Source: Streptomyces zhihengii
Lineage (GTDB): Bacteria > Actinomycetota > Actinomycetes > Streptomycetales > Streptomycetaceae
Length of the DNA stretch: 64,000 bases
Assembly: GCF_016919245.1 (NCBI RefSeq)
Contig: NZ_JAFEJA010000001.1
Span: 6,479,501 to 6,543,500 of the forward strand
Reading direction: 5' to 3'
The notes below the pieces were generated by a model. That model searched no databases. It saw only the letters and a program-made list of their open reading frames with translations, and was not told where the DNA came from. This document shows positions 26,286 through 35,123 of the stretch, one piece after another. The position numbers and the translations under genes are program-made. Each line of letters opens with the position of its first letter. Positions within the stretch are counted from its first letter, which is position 1.

Positions 26286-27186
26286 GCCGCACCTCCGTGG
26301 CGCAGACCTCGTACCCGAACCAGGTGTTGATCGCCAGCATCGGCCCGTTGCCGGTGTCGTTGCTGGTGAACGCGTCCGTGAAGCCCGCGTCGCGGGCGCG
26401 CCGCAGCGAGTCCGTCTTCGCCAGCCTGGCGAACCCCTTGCCCCGGTGGGCGCGCACCGTGCCCGTCATCCCGCTGAGGTAGCGGGTGCCGCCGTCGGTC
26501 ATCGCCGCGGTGAACGCCGCCACCTCGCCGTCCACCACGACCACCGTGGACAGCCCCCGGTCGAGCAGCGGGTGCTCCCAGGTGTGCCGGATCCAGTCGT
26601 CGTAGTCGGTGAAGTCCATGGAGATGTCGCCCGGTTCGTCGGACGTGGCCTCCGCGTCCGCCGCGAACATCGGCCGGGGGTCGTCCTCGTAGTCCGCCGC
26701 CGTCCGCAGCTCCACCCCGGCCGGCCGTGCCGGGAGCTCCGGGAGGGTGCCCGGCGCCAGGCCCAGGCGCTGGAAGTGCGCCGAACGGAGCGGGCGGTAG
26801 CCGTGCCTCCCGGCGAACGCCCGTGCCTCCGGCGTGTCCTGGACCCAGGAGTACAGCGACCGCGCCCCCTCGGCGGCCAGATGCTCCTCCGCCGTGCGGA
26901 GCAGCAGTCCGCCCGCGCCCCTGCCCCGGCGGGCGGGGAGCACCACGGGGCTGGCGAAGGAGAGCCCGGGCTCGGACGCGTCGTAGGCGATGCCGCTGTG
27001 CGTCATGCCGATGATCTCGCCGTCCTCCTCGGCGACCAGCAGCCGGTACTTCTTCGCGGGGTGTGCGGTCCGCACGTCGAAGAGCACCGCCGCGGCGGTG
27101 GTCACGTCGAACGGGAGCGCCGCCCGCCGCACCCGGGTCACGGCCTCGGCGTCCTCGGCGCGGAAGTCGCGCACGATCACAGTCAT
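26266..27186 (-). CDS. Double-domain GNAT acetyltransferase
   Basis: 306 residues. The N-terminal GNAT domain has SPVVLPARRGRGAGGLLLRTAEEHL; the C-terminal domain has MTGTVRAHRGKGFARLAKTDSLRRARDAGF and a final WFGYEV. The two-domain form resembles mycothiol synthase-like and aminoglycoside acetyltransferase-like proteins, but no specific substrate signature is visible. The ATG at 27186 is chosen because the domain starts at residue 3. Divergent from a GntR gene 70 bp away. Confidence 0.85.
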   Translation of the reverse strand: MTVIVRDFRAEDAEAVTRVRRAALPFDVTTAAAVLFDVRTAHPAKKYRLLVAEEDGEIIGMTHSGIAYDASEPGLSFASPVVLPARRGRGAGGLLLRTAEEHLAAEGARSLYSWVQDTPEARAFAGRHGYRPLRSAHFQRLGLAPGTLPELPARPAGVELRTAADYEDDPRPMFAADAEATSDEPGDISMDFTDYDDWIRHTWEHPLLDRGLSTVVVVDGEVAAFTAAMTDGGTRYLSGMTGTVRAHRGKGFARLAKTDSLRRARDAGFTDAFTSNDTGNGPMLAINTWFGYEVCATEVRHVRSLG

Positions 27187-27256
27187 GGGGTCGCACGCTA
27201 CGTCCCGCCGCGCGCCCCCGCCTCCCAATTTCCGGGCGGTGGGGGACAATCGGCCC

Positions 27257-27634
27257 GTGACGCCGAACTTCACCATCGATCCCGGGGGCGCGGACGCGCC
27301 GTACGAACAGCTCCGTGCCCAGATCGCCGGCCGGGCGCGCTCGGGCGCCCTCCCGGTCGGGCACCGGCTCCCGACGGTACGGGCGCTGGCGGAGGAGCTG
27401 GGCCTCGCCGCCAACACCGTGGCCAAGGCGTACCGGGCGCTGGAGGGCGACGGGGTGATCGAGACCCGGGGGCGCAACGGCACCTTCGTGGCGGCCGCCG
27501 GTGACGCGGCGGAGCGCCGGGTGGCCGCCGCGGCGGCCCACTTCGCGGCCGAGGCCCGCCGTCTCGGGGTGGGCGAGGACGCGGCGCGCGGTGCGGTGGA
27601 GGACGCGCTGCGGGTGGCGTACGGCAAGGACTGA
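27257..27634 (+). CDS. GntR-family regulator, YtrA type
   Basis: GTG start, 125 residues. Winged helix at about 15-80: PYEQLRAQIAGRARSGALPVGHRLPTVRALAEELGLAANTVAKAYRALE... (residues 16-64), with wing GVIETRGRNGTFV. The short C-terminal helical tail, instead of a ligand domain, is the YtrA type that usually represses a transport or membrane-protein gene. Its target may be the divergent GNAT gene. Confidence 0.88.
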   Translation: MTPNFTIDPGGADAPYEQLRAQIAGRARSGALPVGHRLPTVRALAEELGLAANTVAKAYRALEGDGVIETRGRNGTFVAAAGDAAERRVAAAAAHFAAEARRLGVGEDAARGAVEDALRVAYGKD

Positions 27635-27764
27635 CGCCGCGGGGACGCGGGGGCGCCCCGCGGGGACGAGGCGGCCCCGCGGCGGCGGCGGCGTCGGCGG
27701 CAGCGGTGACGGTCCGCGGTCCTCGCGGACCGGCCGTACCGGCGTGGGGCGGCGGCGCGGGCCG

Positions 27765-28859
27765 TCAGAGGTACAGGCCGGCGTCCGCGCTCGTGCCGGG
27801 CGCCGGGACCGACGCCGGTGAGGTGCCCCGGCGCAGCGCGAACAGCTCCGCCAGGGTCGCCCCTTCGCGGCCGACGCCCTGCTCGGTGCCCAGCCAGGAC
27901 ACCGCCTCCGGCCGGGTCAGCGGCCCCACCTCGATACGGGCGAGGCAGCGGCCGGGGCGCACGACCGCGGGGTGGAGGCGTTCGAGGTCCTCGTTGGTGG
28001 TGACGCCCACCAGGACGTTGCGCCCCTGGCCGAGCAGACCGTCCGTCAGGTTCAGCAGCCGGGACAGGGCCTGGCCGGCGGTGTGGCGCGCCTCGCCGCG
28101 GATCAGTTCGTCGCAGTCCTCCAGCAGGAGCAGCCGCCAGCGGCCCTTCGCCGTCCCCTCGTCCTCGCCGATCGCGATGTCCATGAGGTAGCCGACGTCG
28201 TTGAAGAGGCGCTCCGGGTCCAGCACGCAGTCCACCTGGCACCAGTCGCGCCAGGACCGGGCCAGGGTCCGCAGGGCCGAGGTCTTGCCCGTGCCGGGCG
28301 GCCCGTGGAGCAGCAGCAGCCGGCCGGCGATGTCGTCGGGCGTCACCTTCATCAGCCGGTCCATCGCCCCGGCCACCGGCGCCGTGTAGTTGGCGCGGAT
28401 CTCGTCCCAGGTGCCGGCCGCGATCTGCCGGGTGGTGCGGTGCGGGCCGCGCCGGGGCGAGACGTACCAGAAGCCCATGGTCACGTTCTCCGGCTGGGGT
28501 TCCGGTTCGTCGGCCGCGCCGTCGGTGGCCTGCTTCAGCACCTTCTCCGCCAGTTCGGAGCTGACCGCCGTCACGGTGACGTCCGCCCCCCGGTTCCACC
28601 GGGAGACCAGGACCGTCCAGCCGTCGCCCTCGGCGAGGGTCGCGCTGCGGTCGTCGTCGCGGGCGCTGCGCAGCACGGAGGCGGCGGGCGGCAGCAGTTC
28701 CGCGCCCGCTCGGACGCGGTCGATCGTCGAACTGTGCGAGTACGGCTGCTCGCCCGTGGCGAAGCGGCCGAGGAACAGCGCGTCGACGACGTCGGACGGG
28801 GAGTCGCTGTCGTCGACGTTCAGCCGGACCGGCAGTGCGTCATGGGGATTCGCGGACAT
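27765..28859 (-). CDS. AAA ATPase with DUF5925 N-terminal region
   Basis: 364 residues from the ATG at 28859; starts at 28868 or upstream are less likely. The first 190 residues resemble DUF5925. The AAA core has Walker A LLHGPPGTGKTSALR, Walker B LLLLEDCDELI, sensor 1 GVTTNEDL and an arginine-finger segment VVRPGRCLARIEV. This pairing is common in streptomycetes; the function is unknown. The ATPase may remodel or unfold a protein client. Divergent from the SGNH lipase gene. Confidence 0.82.
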   Translation of the reverse strand: MSANPHDALPVRLNVDDSDSPSDVVDALFLGRFATGEQPYSHSSTIDRVRAGAELLPPAASVLRSARDDDRSATLAEGDGWTVLVSRWNRGADVTVTAVSSELAEKVLKQATDGAADEPEPQPENVTMGFWYVSPRRGPHRTTRQIAAGTWDEIRANYTAPVAGAMDRLMKVTPDDIAGRLLLLHGPPGTGKTSALRTLARSWRDWCQVDCVLDPERLFNDVGYLMDIAIGEDEGTAKGRWRLLLLEDCDELIRGEARHTAGQALSRLLNLTDGLLGQGRNVLVGVTTNEDLERLHPAVVRPGRCLARIEVGPLTRPEAVSWLGTEQGVGREGATLAELFALRRGTSPASVPAPGTSADAGLYL

Positions 28860-29096
28860 ACGGCACATGATCCGGCAGACCGTGCGCCGCCGCACCGTGT
28901 TTTGCCCGGAGCGGCATTGGCGGGAACCGGCCCCGGACAGCGCCCGGTTCGGACCGCTTGGCTCCACCTTGGGGGTCCTTGATCCAGGGGTCCCGACAAC
29001 TCGTCAGTAACATCTTTGGCATGAACACTTCCTGTGCGGTGTGTCCACTGGTACGAAAGTGCCCGCAGAGATCCTGCGCACCGCCTGGGAGGTTCC

Positions 29097-29906
29097 ATGA
29101 AGCTGTCCCGTCTCGCGGCACTTTCGTCCTCGATCGTCCTCGGTGCCGTACTCGCCCTCACCGGAGCGGGCACGGCACAGGCCGACACCTCGGCCGCCGC
29201 CCTCGACTACGTGGCCGTCGGCGACTCCTACTCCTCCGGTGTGGGAGCGGGCAGTTACGACAGTGCCAGCGGGGACTGCAAGCGCAGCACCCGCGCGTTC
29301 CCGAAGCTCTGGGCGGCGGCGAACGCCCCCTCCTCGTTCGCCTTCACCGCCTGCTCGGGCGCCCGCACCAACGATGTGACGGCCAACCAGCTCGGCCCGC
29401 TCAGCTCGGCCACCGACCTCGTCTCCGTCACCATCGGCGGCAACGACGCCGGCTTCGCCGACGTGATGACCACCTGTGTGCTCAACTCCGAGTCCACCTG
29501 CCTCAACCGGGTCGCGCAGGCCAAGGCCTACGTCGACAGCACCCTGCCCGCGCGCCTCGACTCGGTGTACAACGCGATCCGCGCCAAGGCGCCGTCCGCG
29601 CGCGTCGTGGTCCTCGGCTACCCCCGCTTCTACCAGTTGAACGGGAGCTGCGTCGCCGGTCTCAGCGAGGGCGAGCGGACCGCGATCAACGGTGCGTCGG
29701 ACCACCTGAACGCGGCCCTGGCCAAGCGGGCCGCCAACCACGGCTTCACCTTCGGCAGCGTCGTGGGGACCTTCACCGGCCACGAGATCTGCTCGGGCTC
29801 CTCCTGGCTGCACAGCGTCAACTGGCTCAACATCGGGGAGTCCTACCACCCGACCGCGGCCGGCCAGTCGGGCGGCTACCTGCCCGTCCTGAACGCCAAC
29901 GACTGA
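29097..29906 (+). CDS. Secreted SGNH/GDSL lipase
   Basis: 269 residues with a signal peptide to about residue 29 (GTAQA). Block I DYVAVGDSYSSGVGAG holds the nucleophile Ser44; block III has IGGNDAGFADV; block V SYHPT has His251. Cysteines around 61/86, 127/135 and 187/234 match the three disulfides of the Streptomyces SGNH lipases (S. rimosus type). The usual block V Asp is Ser/Glu (ESYHPT), so it may use a Ser-His dyad with a backbone acceptor, as in the S. scabies esterase. GGAGG is close to the ATG. Confidence 0.9.
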   Translation: MKLSRLAALSSSIVLGAVLALTGAGTAQADTSAAALDYVAVGDSYSSGVGAGSYDSASGDCKRSTRAFPKLWAAANAPSSFAFTACSGARTNDVTANQLGPLSSATDLVSVTIGGNDAGFADVMTTCVLNSESTCLNRVAQAKAYVDSTLPARLDSVYNAIRAKAPSARVVVLGYPRFYQLNGSCVAGLSEGERTAINGASDHLNAALAKRAANHGFTFGSVVGTFTGHEICSGSSWLHSVNWLNIGESYHPTAAGQSGGYLPVLNAND

Positions 29907-29975
29907 CGCGCCACCGCACCGCCCCGCACGGCGGCGCCGCAGCCCGCCGGCTCCACGGCGCCGCGTCTCCACAGA

Positions 29976-30031
29976 ACGACAGCACGACAGCACGACAGAA
30001 CGACAGCGCCACAGCACCGCAGCACCACAGG
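29976..30031 (+). repeat. 8-bp tandem repeat, seven units
   Basis: ACGACAGC-like units repeat seven times; units 1, 2 and 4 are identical and later ones decay to GCCACAGC, ACCGCAGC and ACCACAGG. Located between the SGNH lipase stop and its terminator. Confidence 0.8.
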
Positions 30032-30063
30032 CCCTGCCCGGCGTCACCCGCCGGGGCAGGGCC
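30030..30063 (+). terminator. Terminator between SGNH lipase and kinase genes
   Basis: GGCCCTGCCCGGC pairs with GCCGGGGCAGGGCC with a one-base bulge. Convergent setting, so it may serve both sides. Confidence 0.65.
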
Positions 30064-30096
30064 GTTCCGTTCCCGGGGCCCGCGGGCGGCCCGTGA

Positions 30097-31074
30097 TCAG
30101 CCGCCCGCCAGCACCCACACCAGTGCGGCCAGCGCGACCACCAGCACGGCGATCCCGCCGGCCAGGACGGCCGTGGCGTGCCGGGGCCCCTCCTGGCCGT
30201 CCGGGGCTGGGGCGGTGTCCGGCGGGGTGCCGCCGGCGGGCTCCGGGGCCTCGCCGCCCGCCTCCGGCGGCGGGACCGGGGCGGACACCGTCCGCGCCGC
30301 GCCGGTCCGCTGTTTGCCGCCCGCGCTCGCCAGCCGCAGCCGGTGCTCCGCCTCGGCGGCCGTCATCCGCTCCGCCGGGTCCTGCCGCAGCAGCCCCTCG
30401 ATCACCGGCGCCAGCGCCGGGCCCGCCCGGCCGGCCACCGCGGGCCCGTCCCCGGCCGGGTAGCGGCCCTCGACCGCCGTGAACAGCAGCGCCCCCAGCG
30501 ACCACAGGTCCGACTCCGCGCCCGGCGCGTCCGCCGCGGCGGCGGCGGACGGGCCGAGCGAGCCCGCGGTGCCGGCCGCCGCGGCCATCCCGAAACCGGT
30601 CACCAGGATCCGGCCGTCGTTGGCGATCAGCACATTGCCGGGCTTCACGTCCAGATGGGCCACCCCCGAGGCGTGCGCCGCCCGCAGCCCGGCCAGCGCC
30701 TCGGCGCCGATGTGCGCCGCCCGCTCCGGCGGCAGCGGGCCCTCGCCCTCCAGCACCTCCGACAGCGCCAGCCCGCGGACCAGCTCCATGACGATCCAGG
30801 GCCGGCCGTCGTACGTGGCCACGTCGTGGACGGCCACGACGTTGCGGTGCGAGACGCGGCCGGCCGTCCGGGCGGCGTGCTCCAGCCGCCCGTGGAGCGC
30901 GCGGGCCGCCGCGGGGTCGCCGCCCCCGGGGCCGCGGACCTCCTTCACCGCCACGTCCCGCTCCAGCAGTTCGTCGCGGGCGAGCCACGCCACGCCCGTC
31001 ACCCCCTCGCCGATCCGCCCGATCAGGCGGTAGCGCTCCGCAATTAGCCGGCCCGTACCCGGTGCTCCGCTCAT
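30097..31074 (-). CDS. Degenerate Ser/Thr protein kinase with C-terminal membrane helix
   Basis: 325 residues. Kinase lobe 1-265: P-loop IGEGVTGVAW, VAVKEV lysine 44, catalytic loop HLDVKPGNVL (Asp142, Lys144, Asn147). The DFG motif is GFG (Gly160), the activation loop is shortened and Ala-rich, and no APE motif is visible before ESDLWSLGALLF. A Pro-rich linker leads to one helix at the very C-terminus (TAVLAGGIAVLVVALAALVW) with almost nothing outside. Loss of the Mg-binding Asp argues for a pseudokinase or atypical kinase. Ligand sensing outside the cell seems unlikely. Confidence 0.85.
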   Translation of the reverse strand: MSGAPGTGRLIAERYRLIGRIGEGVTGVAWLARDELLERDVAVKEVRGPGGGDPAAARALHGRLEHAARTAGRVSHRNVVAVHDVATYDGRPWIVMELVRGLALSEVLEGEGPLPPERAAHIGAEALAGLRAAHASGVAHLDVKPGNVLIANDGRILVTGFGMAAAAGTAGSLGPSAAAAADAPGAESDLWSLGALLFTAVEGRYPAGDGPAVAGRAGPALAPVIEGLLRQDPAERMTAAEAEHRLRLASAGGKQRTGAARTVSAPVPPPEAGGEAPEPAGGTPPDTAPAPDGQEGPRHATAVLAGGIAVLVVALAALVWVLAGG

Positions 31075-31358
31075 GCCCTGCCCCCTGTCCGTCGTCCTCC
31101 CCGCGGGGGCCTCCGGGGCCCCGCGGCATTACCCAACTCGGGCGCGTACGCTGTGCCTTGAGGTGCGGTCAGCCGGTCGCGCCTTCGCGCCGGAACGATC
31201 CGGCGGTCCAACTCGCCCTGGAATCACTTGTATTCGGAGAGTAACCGTCAATCTCCGTACAGGTGTGGTGAATCATGCAGGCGGGATACACGGGTGTACC
31301 GCCGGGGCGATAGGGTTAACCTGCCCGGGCCGGGTATCTCGTACGGGTGGGGAGTGAC
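31075..31358. other. Divergent intergenic region
   Basis: 284 bp between the kinase start and the small ORF at 31359. It is less GC-rich near 31220-31320, which includes GATAGGGTTAACC at 31308-31320. No gene seen; probable promoters for both sides. Confidence 0.4.
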
Positions 31359-31622
31359 ATGGATCAGATAACAGTTCGGAGCAGGGCGCGTGTGCCTGCC
31401 ATCACCTGCGGGAGCGGCGCGACCAGTTCGCGTCTGGACCGTCATCTCGCGGTGCTCGGCGGCCCCGCCGTCCCGCAGCGCGAAGCCGCCGAGGCGACGC
31501 TGCTCATGCGCGAGCTGACCTCGCGCGACGTGGCGCACCGGCGCCGGAGCAAGAGCGCCCGGGTCTCGCTGTTCGCCCCGCTGCGCAGGCTGCGCCGGTC
31601 CATCCTCGGCAGCCGCGGCTGA
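31359..31622 (+). CDS. Small basic protein of unknown function
   Basis: 87 residues, GGGGAG six bases before the ATG. It is rich in Arg, especially the C-terminal 25 residues (HRRRSKSARVSLFAPLRRLRRS), and has one Cys. I do not recognise a family, though short Arg-rich proteins of this type occur in streptomycetes. Codon use is normal for the region, and the RBS and promoter gap support a real gene. Confidence 0.6.
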   Translation: MDQITVRSRARVPAITCGSGATSSRLDRHLAVLGGPAVPQREAAEATLLMRELTSRDVAHRRRSKSARVSLFAPLRRLRRSILGSRG

Positions 31623-31672
31623 CCCGACGGCGCACGTCCCACTCCCGGTACACGGCTTTCACGTCGGCACGC

Positions 31673-32869
31673 TCAGGCGACCACACCGTCCCGGCGCAGC
31701 GCGGCAGCGGTCTCTTCCGTCATCCCCAGGGCCCGCAGCAGCGCGTCGGTGTGCTCGCCGAGTGAAGGAATCGCGCCCATCGGCGCCGGGGCCCCGCCCG
31801 GCAGCGTGATGGGCGGCAGCAGCGCGCGCAGCGGCCCCGCCGGCGAGTCCACCTCCCGCCAGCGGTCGCGCGCGGCGAGCTGCGGATGCCCGGCCACGTC
31901 GTGCACCGTGCTGATCCGTGCGCAGGCGATGCCCGCCGCCTCCAGCCGCTCGACGGCCTCCGCCGCCGTCAGCGGGGCCAGCGCCCCGGCCACCACGGCG
32001 TCCGTCCGCTCCCGGTTCGCGGTGCGGGCCCGGTTGGTCGCGAAGTCGGGGTGGCCGGCCAGCTCCGGCCGCCCGATGACCTGTTCCGCAAGCCGCCGCC
32101 ACTCCCGGTCGTTCTGCACCGACAGCAGCACCTGGCTCCCGTCGGCGGTGCCGTACGCGTCGTAGGGCGCGATCACGGCGTGCGCGAGCCCGGTGCGCGC
32201 CGGGGCCTCGCCCCCGTGCATCCCGTGGTGCAGCGGATGCCCCATCCACTCGGCGAGCGAGTCGAGCATCGACACCTCCACCGGCCCGCCGAGCCCGGTC
32301 GTGCCCCGCCGCAGCAGCGCGGCCAGCACACCGGAGAACGCGTACATCGCGGCGGCCACGTCGGCGGCCGGCACCCCCGCCTTGACCGCGTGCTCCGGCG
32401 TGCCCGTCACCGACACCAGGCCGGCCTCGCACTGGACGAGCATGTCGTAGGCGCGCTTGTGGGCGTAGGGGCCCTCGGGCCCGTAGCCGGAGATGTCGAC
32501 GGCGACCAGCCGGGGGTGCCGCGCGCAGAGCGCGGCCGCGTCCAGCCCGAGCCGGGCCGCCGCCCCCTGGGCGAGGTTCTGCACGAACACGTCGGCGTCC
32601 GCCACCAGCCCGCGCACGATCTCCAGGCCGCGCGGGTCCTTGAGGTCCACGGCGATGGACTCCTTGCCCCGGTTGCACCAGACGAAGTGCGAGGCCAGCC
32701 CGCGCGCCGCGGTGTCGTACCCGCGGGCGAAGTCCCCGCCGTCCGGGCGCTCGACCTTGATCACCCGGGCCCCGAGATCGGCGAGCTGCCGGGTGGCGAA
32801 GGGCGCGGAGACGGCCTGTTCGACGGCGACGACGGTGATGCCGGCGAGCGGCAGCGGCTGGTGATCCAT
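31673..32869 (-). CDS. Class III CoA-transferase (CaiB/BaiF/Frc family)
   Basis: 398 residues. Family signatures include LPLAGITVVAVEQAVSAPFATRQLADLGARVIKVE at the N-terminus (residues 6-40), NRGKESIAVDLKDPRG, and the catalytic Asp142 in RAYDMLVQ, with GTPEHAVKAGVPAADVAA behind it. These enzymes move CoA between carboxylic acids via an aspartyl thioester-type intermediate. Substrate unknown. No acyl-CoA enzyme is adjacent, so the pathway cannot be inferred from context. Confidence 0.9.
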   Translation of the reverse strand: MDHQPLPLAGITVVAVEQAVSAPFATRQLADLGARVIKVERPDGGDFARGYDTAARGLASHFVWCNRGKESIAVDLKDPRGLEIVRGLVADADVFVQNLAQGAAARLGLDAAALCARHPRLVAVDISGYGPEGPYAHKRAYDMLVQCEAGLVSVTGTPEHAVKAGVPAADVAAAMYAFSGVLAALLRRGTTGLGGPVEVSMLDSLAEWMGHPLHHGMHGGEAPARTGLAHAVIAPYDAYGTADGSQVLLSVQNDREWRRLAEQVIGRPELAGHPDFATNRARTANRERTDAVVAGALAPLTAAEAVERLEAAGIACARISTVHDVAGHPQLAARDRWREVDSPAGPLRALLPPITLPGGAPAPMGAIPSLGEHTDALLRALGMTEETAAALRRDGVVA

Positions 32870-32974
32870 GCCGGTCTGCCTATCGCGCGGGACCCCCGCC
32901 TGTCACCCCCGCCATGCCCGCCGCACCGGCCGCGCCCGCCGCCCCCGGCCGCCGCACCGGCTCGCCCCCACCCC

Positions 32975-34279
32975 TCACAGCAGGGCGAACTGGCCGTCCG
33001 GGCCCTCCTCGTGGTGGTCCAGGACGGAGGCCGGGCGGCGGGCGGCGGAGGGCACCGGCAGGACGCCCGCCGCGCGCAGCTCGCCGGCCGTGATCCGGGG
33101 GCCCTCGCCCAGGGGCGCGAGGCGCGGGCGCAGTTCGGCGAGGAGCGCCAGGACGGTGATCAGCTCCAGCAGTTCGGACGTCCACTCCTGGAGCCAGCCG
33201 GCCGGGCGCACCGCCTCCAGCGTGCCCGGTTCCGCCGCCGCCGTGCGCCGGGCGAACCACAGGTCGAGCACCCGGCCGCCGCCCGCCTCGAACTCCCAGG
33301 CGCCCGTCGGTACGGGGGAGACACGGCCGCCGTCGCCGATCAGCAGGGCCTCCTCCCCGGGGTCGTACCCGAGCGTGCCGGGCCGCGGCGGCAGCGCCGC
33401 CCGGACGTAGGGGCGCCGGCCGCCCGGCAGCTTCGGCCGGGCGCCGCCGTCCGCGCCGCGGAGCAGGATCCCGGTCGCGGTGCGCCCGAGCGCGACGCCC
33501 CGCGCCCACAGCGCGGGGTCGGCGGTCAGCGGCACGGCGCACCCGGCGGGCGTGCCGGTCGCGGCCGCCACGCTCCAGCAGAGCAGGTCCTCCGCCGTCA
33601 CGGGGTGCCCGTAGCGGGCGGCGAGCAGCGCGAGGAGTCCGGGCGCCACATTGGGCTCCTGCCCGCCGGGGCGGCGGTACAGCGGCCGGATCCGCCCCGG
33701 GCGGCCCGCCGGTGACCGCCCGTCGGGCAGCAGCGCGGTCACCACCAGGGCGGGACCGGTGTCCCCGGGGACGTGCCCCTGCTCGACGGCGAACCGCTGC
33801 CGCCCGTCGCGCACCCGCCACAGTTCGGGCCGGGCGGTGTCGATCAGCCGGTGGTCCGGTATCAGCCACTGCTCGTCGAACGCGCCGTGCAGCACCCGCA
33901 CCGGCTCCGGGCAGCGGCCCTCCTCGCGGTCGATCCGCCCGGTGCCGCTCGGCTGCCCGGGCAACTGGGCCACCGTGCTGCGCGGGGTACGGGACCGGGT
34001 CGGGCGGAAGAGCCTCTCGCGCTCGCCGGGCTCCGCCCCGGTCAGCGCCTGCCAGCGGCCGCGCAGGGAACCGGCGTCGGGCGCCATCACCCAGTCGCGG
34101 CCGAGCCGCAGCGGGGCCACGGACCACGGCATCAGGTCGTCGAGCAGCGGCACGTCCCCGGGCGCCCGCGGGCGCCCCCGGGGTGCCGCCGCCCGCCGCC
34201 CGGCCGCCGCGCCGGGGGGCTGCCCGGCCTCGGGCGGGGACGTCGGATCGGACGGGATACGTGCGGTCACCGTCCGCAT
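32975..34279 (-). CDS. Lone type ISP restriction-modification C-terminal domain protein
   Basis: 434 residues. After a Pro/Arg-rich N-terminal 40, the sequence (WSVAPLRLGRDWVMAPDAGSLR, RLFRPTRSRTPRSTVAQLPG, GAFDEQWLIPDHRLID, RPELW, NVAPGLLALLAARYG) matches, as remembered, the C-terminal specificity domain of type ISP restriction enzymes. Nuclease, helicase and methyltransferase domains are all missing, and no such genes are adjacent. Streptomyces genomes often carry such orphan copies. A DNA-binding or decoy role is inference. Confidence 0.65.
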   Translation of the reverse strand: MRTVTARIPSDPTSPPEAGQPPGAAAGRRAAAPRGRPRAPGDVPLLDDLMPWSVAPLRLGRDWVMAPDAGSLRGRWQALTGAEPGERERLFRPTRSRTPRSTVAQLPGQPSGTGRIDREEGRCPEPVRVLHGAFDEQWLIPDHRLIDTARPELWRVRDGRQRFAVEQGHVPGDTGPALVVTALLPDGRSPAGRPGRIRPLYRRPGGQEPNVAPGLLALLAARYGHPVTAEDLLCWSVAAATGTPAGCAVPLTADPALWARGVALGRTATGILLRGADGGARPKLPGGRRPYVRAALPPRPGTLGYDPGEEALLIGDGGRVSPVPTGAWEFEAGGGRVLDLWFARRTAAAEPGTLEAVRPAGWLQEWTSELLELITVLALLAELRPRLAPLGEGPRITAGELRAAGVLPVPSAARRPASVLDHHEEGPDGQFALL

Positions 34280-34343
34280 GCTACGGAAACGCCCCCGCCG
34301 TCCGCACCGGTGCGCCCCGCCGGCGGACGCGCCCCCGCGGGGC

Positions 34344-35096
34344 TCAGTCCGCCGCGTCCACGGTCACCGAGAAGGAGAACCGGTCGCCCCGGTAGCGGAT
34401 CCGGGCCACGTCGACCACCCGGCCGTCGGCGTCGTAGGTGACGCCCGTGTAGTGGAGGATCGGGCTGAGCAGCGGGACGGAGAGGAGCCGGGCCGTCTCC
34501 GGGTCGGCGAGGCGGGCCTCGACGGTGTCCGTGATCCGGCTGATGCGGATGCCGAGCGCGTCCCGCAGCACCTTCGTCATCGGCCAGCGCTCCAGGTCCG
34601 CGAGGTCGACGCGGGCCGCGAGCTCGGGACGCAGCGCGTTCTCCGCCCAGTTGGTCGGTTCGCCGGTGTCGCCGTCGCGGCGCAGCCGCCGGAAGACGAC
34701 GACCTCCGCGGTGTCCGGGAAGTGCTCCGCCAGATCGCCGGGGACCGGCTGCGGGCCGTGGCCGAGGACGGTGGTGCGCTCGCCGGACTGCTGGGCGACG
34801 ATCGCGTCGATCGACCCCAGCAGCCTGCGGGGCGCGCCCCGGCGCGCCCCCGGCTCGATGAAGGTGCCGCGCCGCCGGTGGCGGCTGATCAGACCTTCCT
34901 CCTCCAGCTCCTTGAGCGCCTGGCGCATGGTCAGGACGCTCACCCCGTAGTGCTGGGCGAGCTGCTCCTCGGTGGGCAGCCGCAGGGACGCCTCGGGCGC
35001 TCGGCCCAGTATCGAGGCGCGCAGCGACTGCGAGACCTGGTACCACAGCGGCAGCTTGCGGTTCAGGACCAGCGAGTCGGGGGCGAAGGAGGTCAC
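34344..35096 (-). CDS. GntR/HutC-type regulator with UTRA domain
   Basis: 250 residues from a GTG at 35096 with GGAG five bases upstream; a GTG at 35111 is possible. Winged helix about 15-80: LRLPTEEQLAQHYGVSVLTM, then ALKELEEEGLISRHRRRGTF. The UTRA ligand domain (about 95-245) ends VARIRYRGDRFSFSV, the family's typical last strand. It precedes hmgA's stop by 27 bp on the same strand, downstream of hmgA, so both may be cotranscribed. It probably senses a catabolic intermediate. Confidence 0.88.
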   Translation of the reverse strand: MTSFAPDSLVLNRKLPLWYQVSQSLRASILGRAPEASLRLPTEEQLAQHYGVSVLTMRQALKELEEEGLISRHRRRGTFIEPGARRGAPRRLLGSIDAIVAQQSGERTTVLGHGPQPVPGDLAEHFPDTAEVVVFRRLRRDGDTGEPTNWAENALRPELAARVDLADLERWPMTKVLRDALGIRISRITDTVEARLADPETARLLSVPLLSPILHYTGVTYDADGRVVDVARIRYRGDRFSFSVTVDAAD

Positions 35097-35123
35097 GGCA
35101 TCTCCGTACACGGCATCTGGCTG

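Noticed and set aside
29022..29100. Cys-rich frame starting ATGAACACTTCC before the SGNH lipase
   Set aside because: Runs through the lipase in another phase, no RBS, and composition of a shadow; the Cys content is chance.
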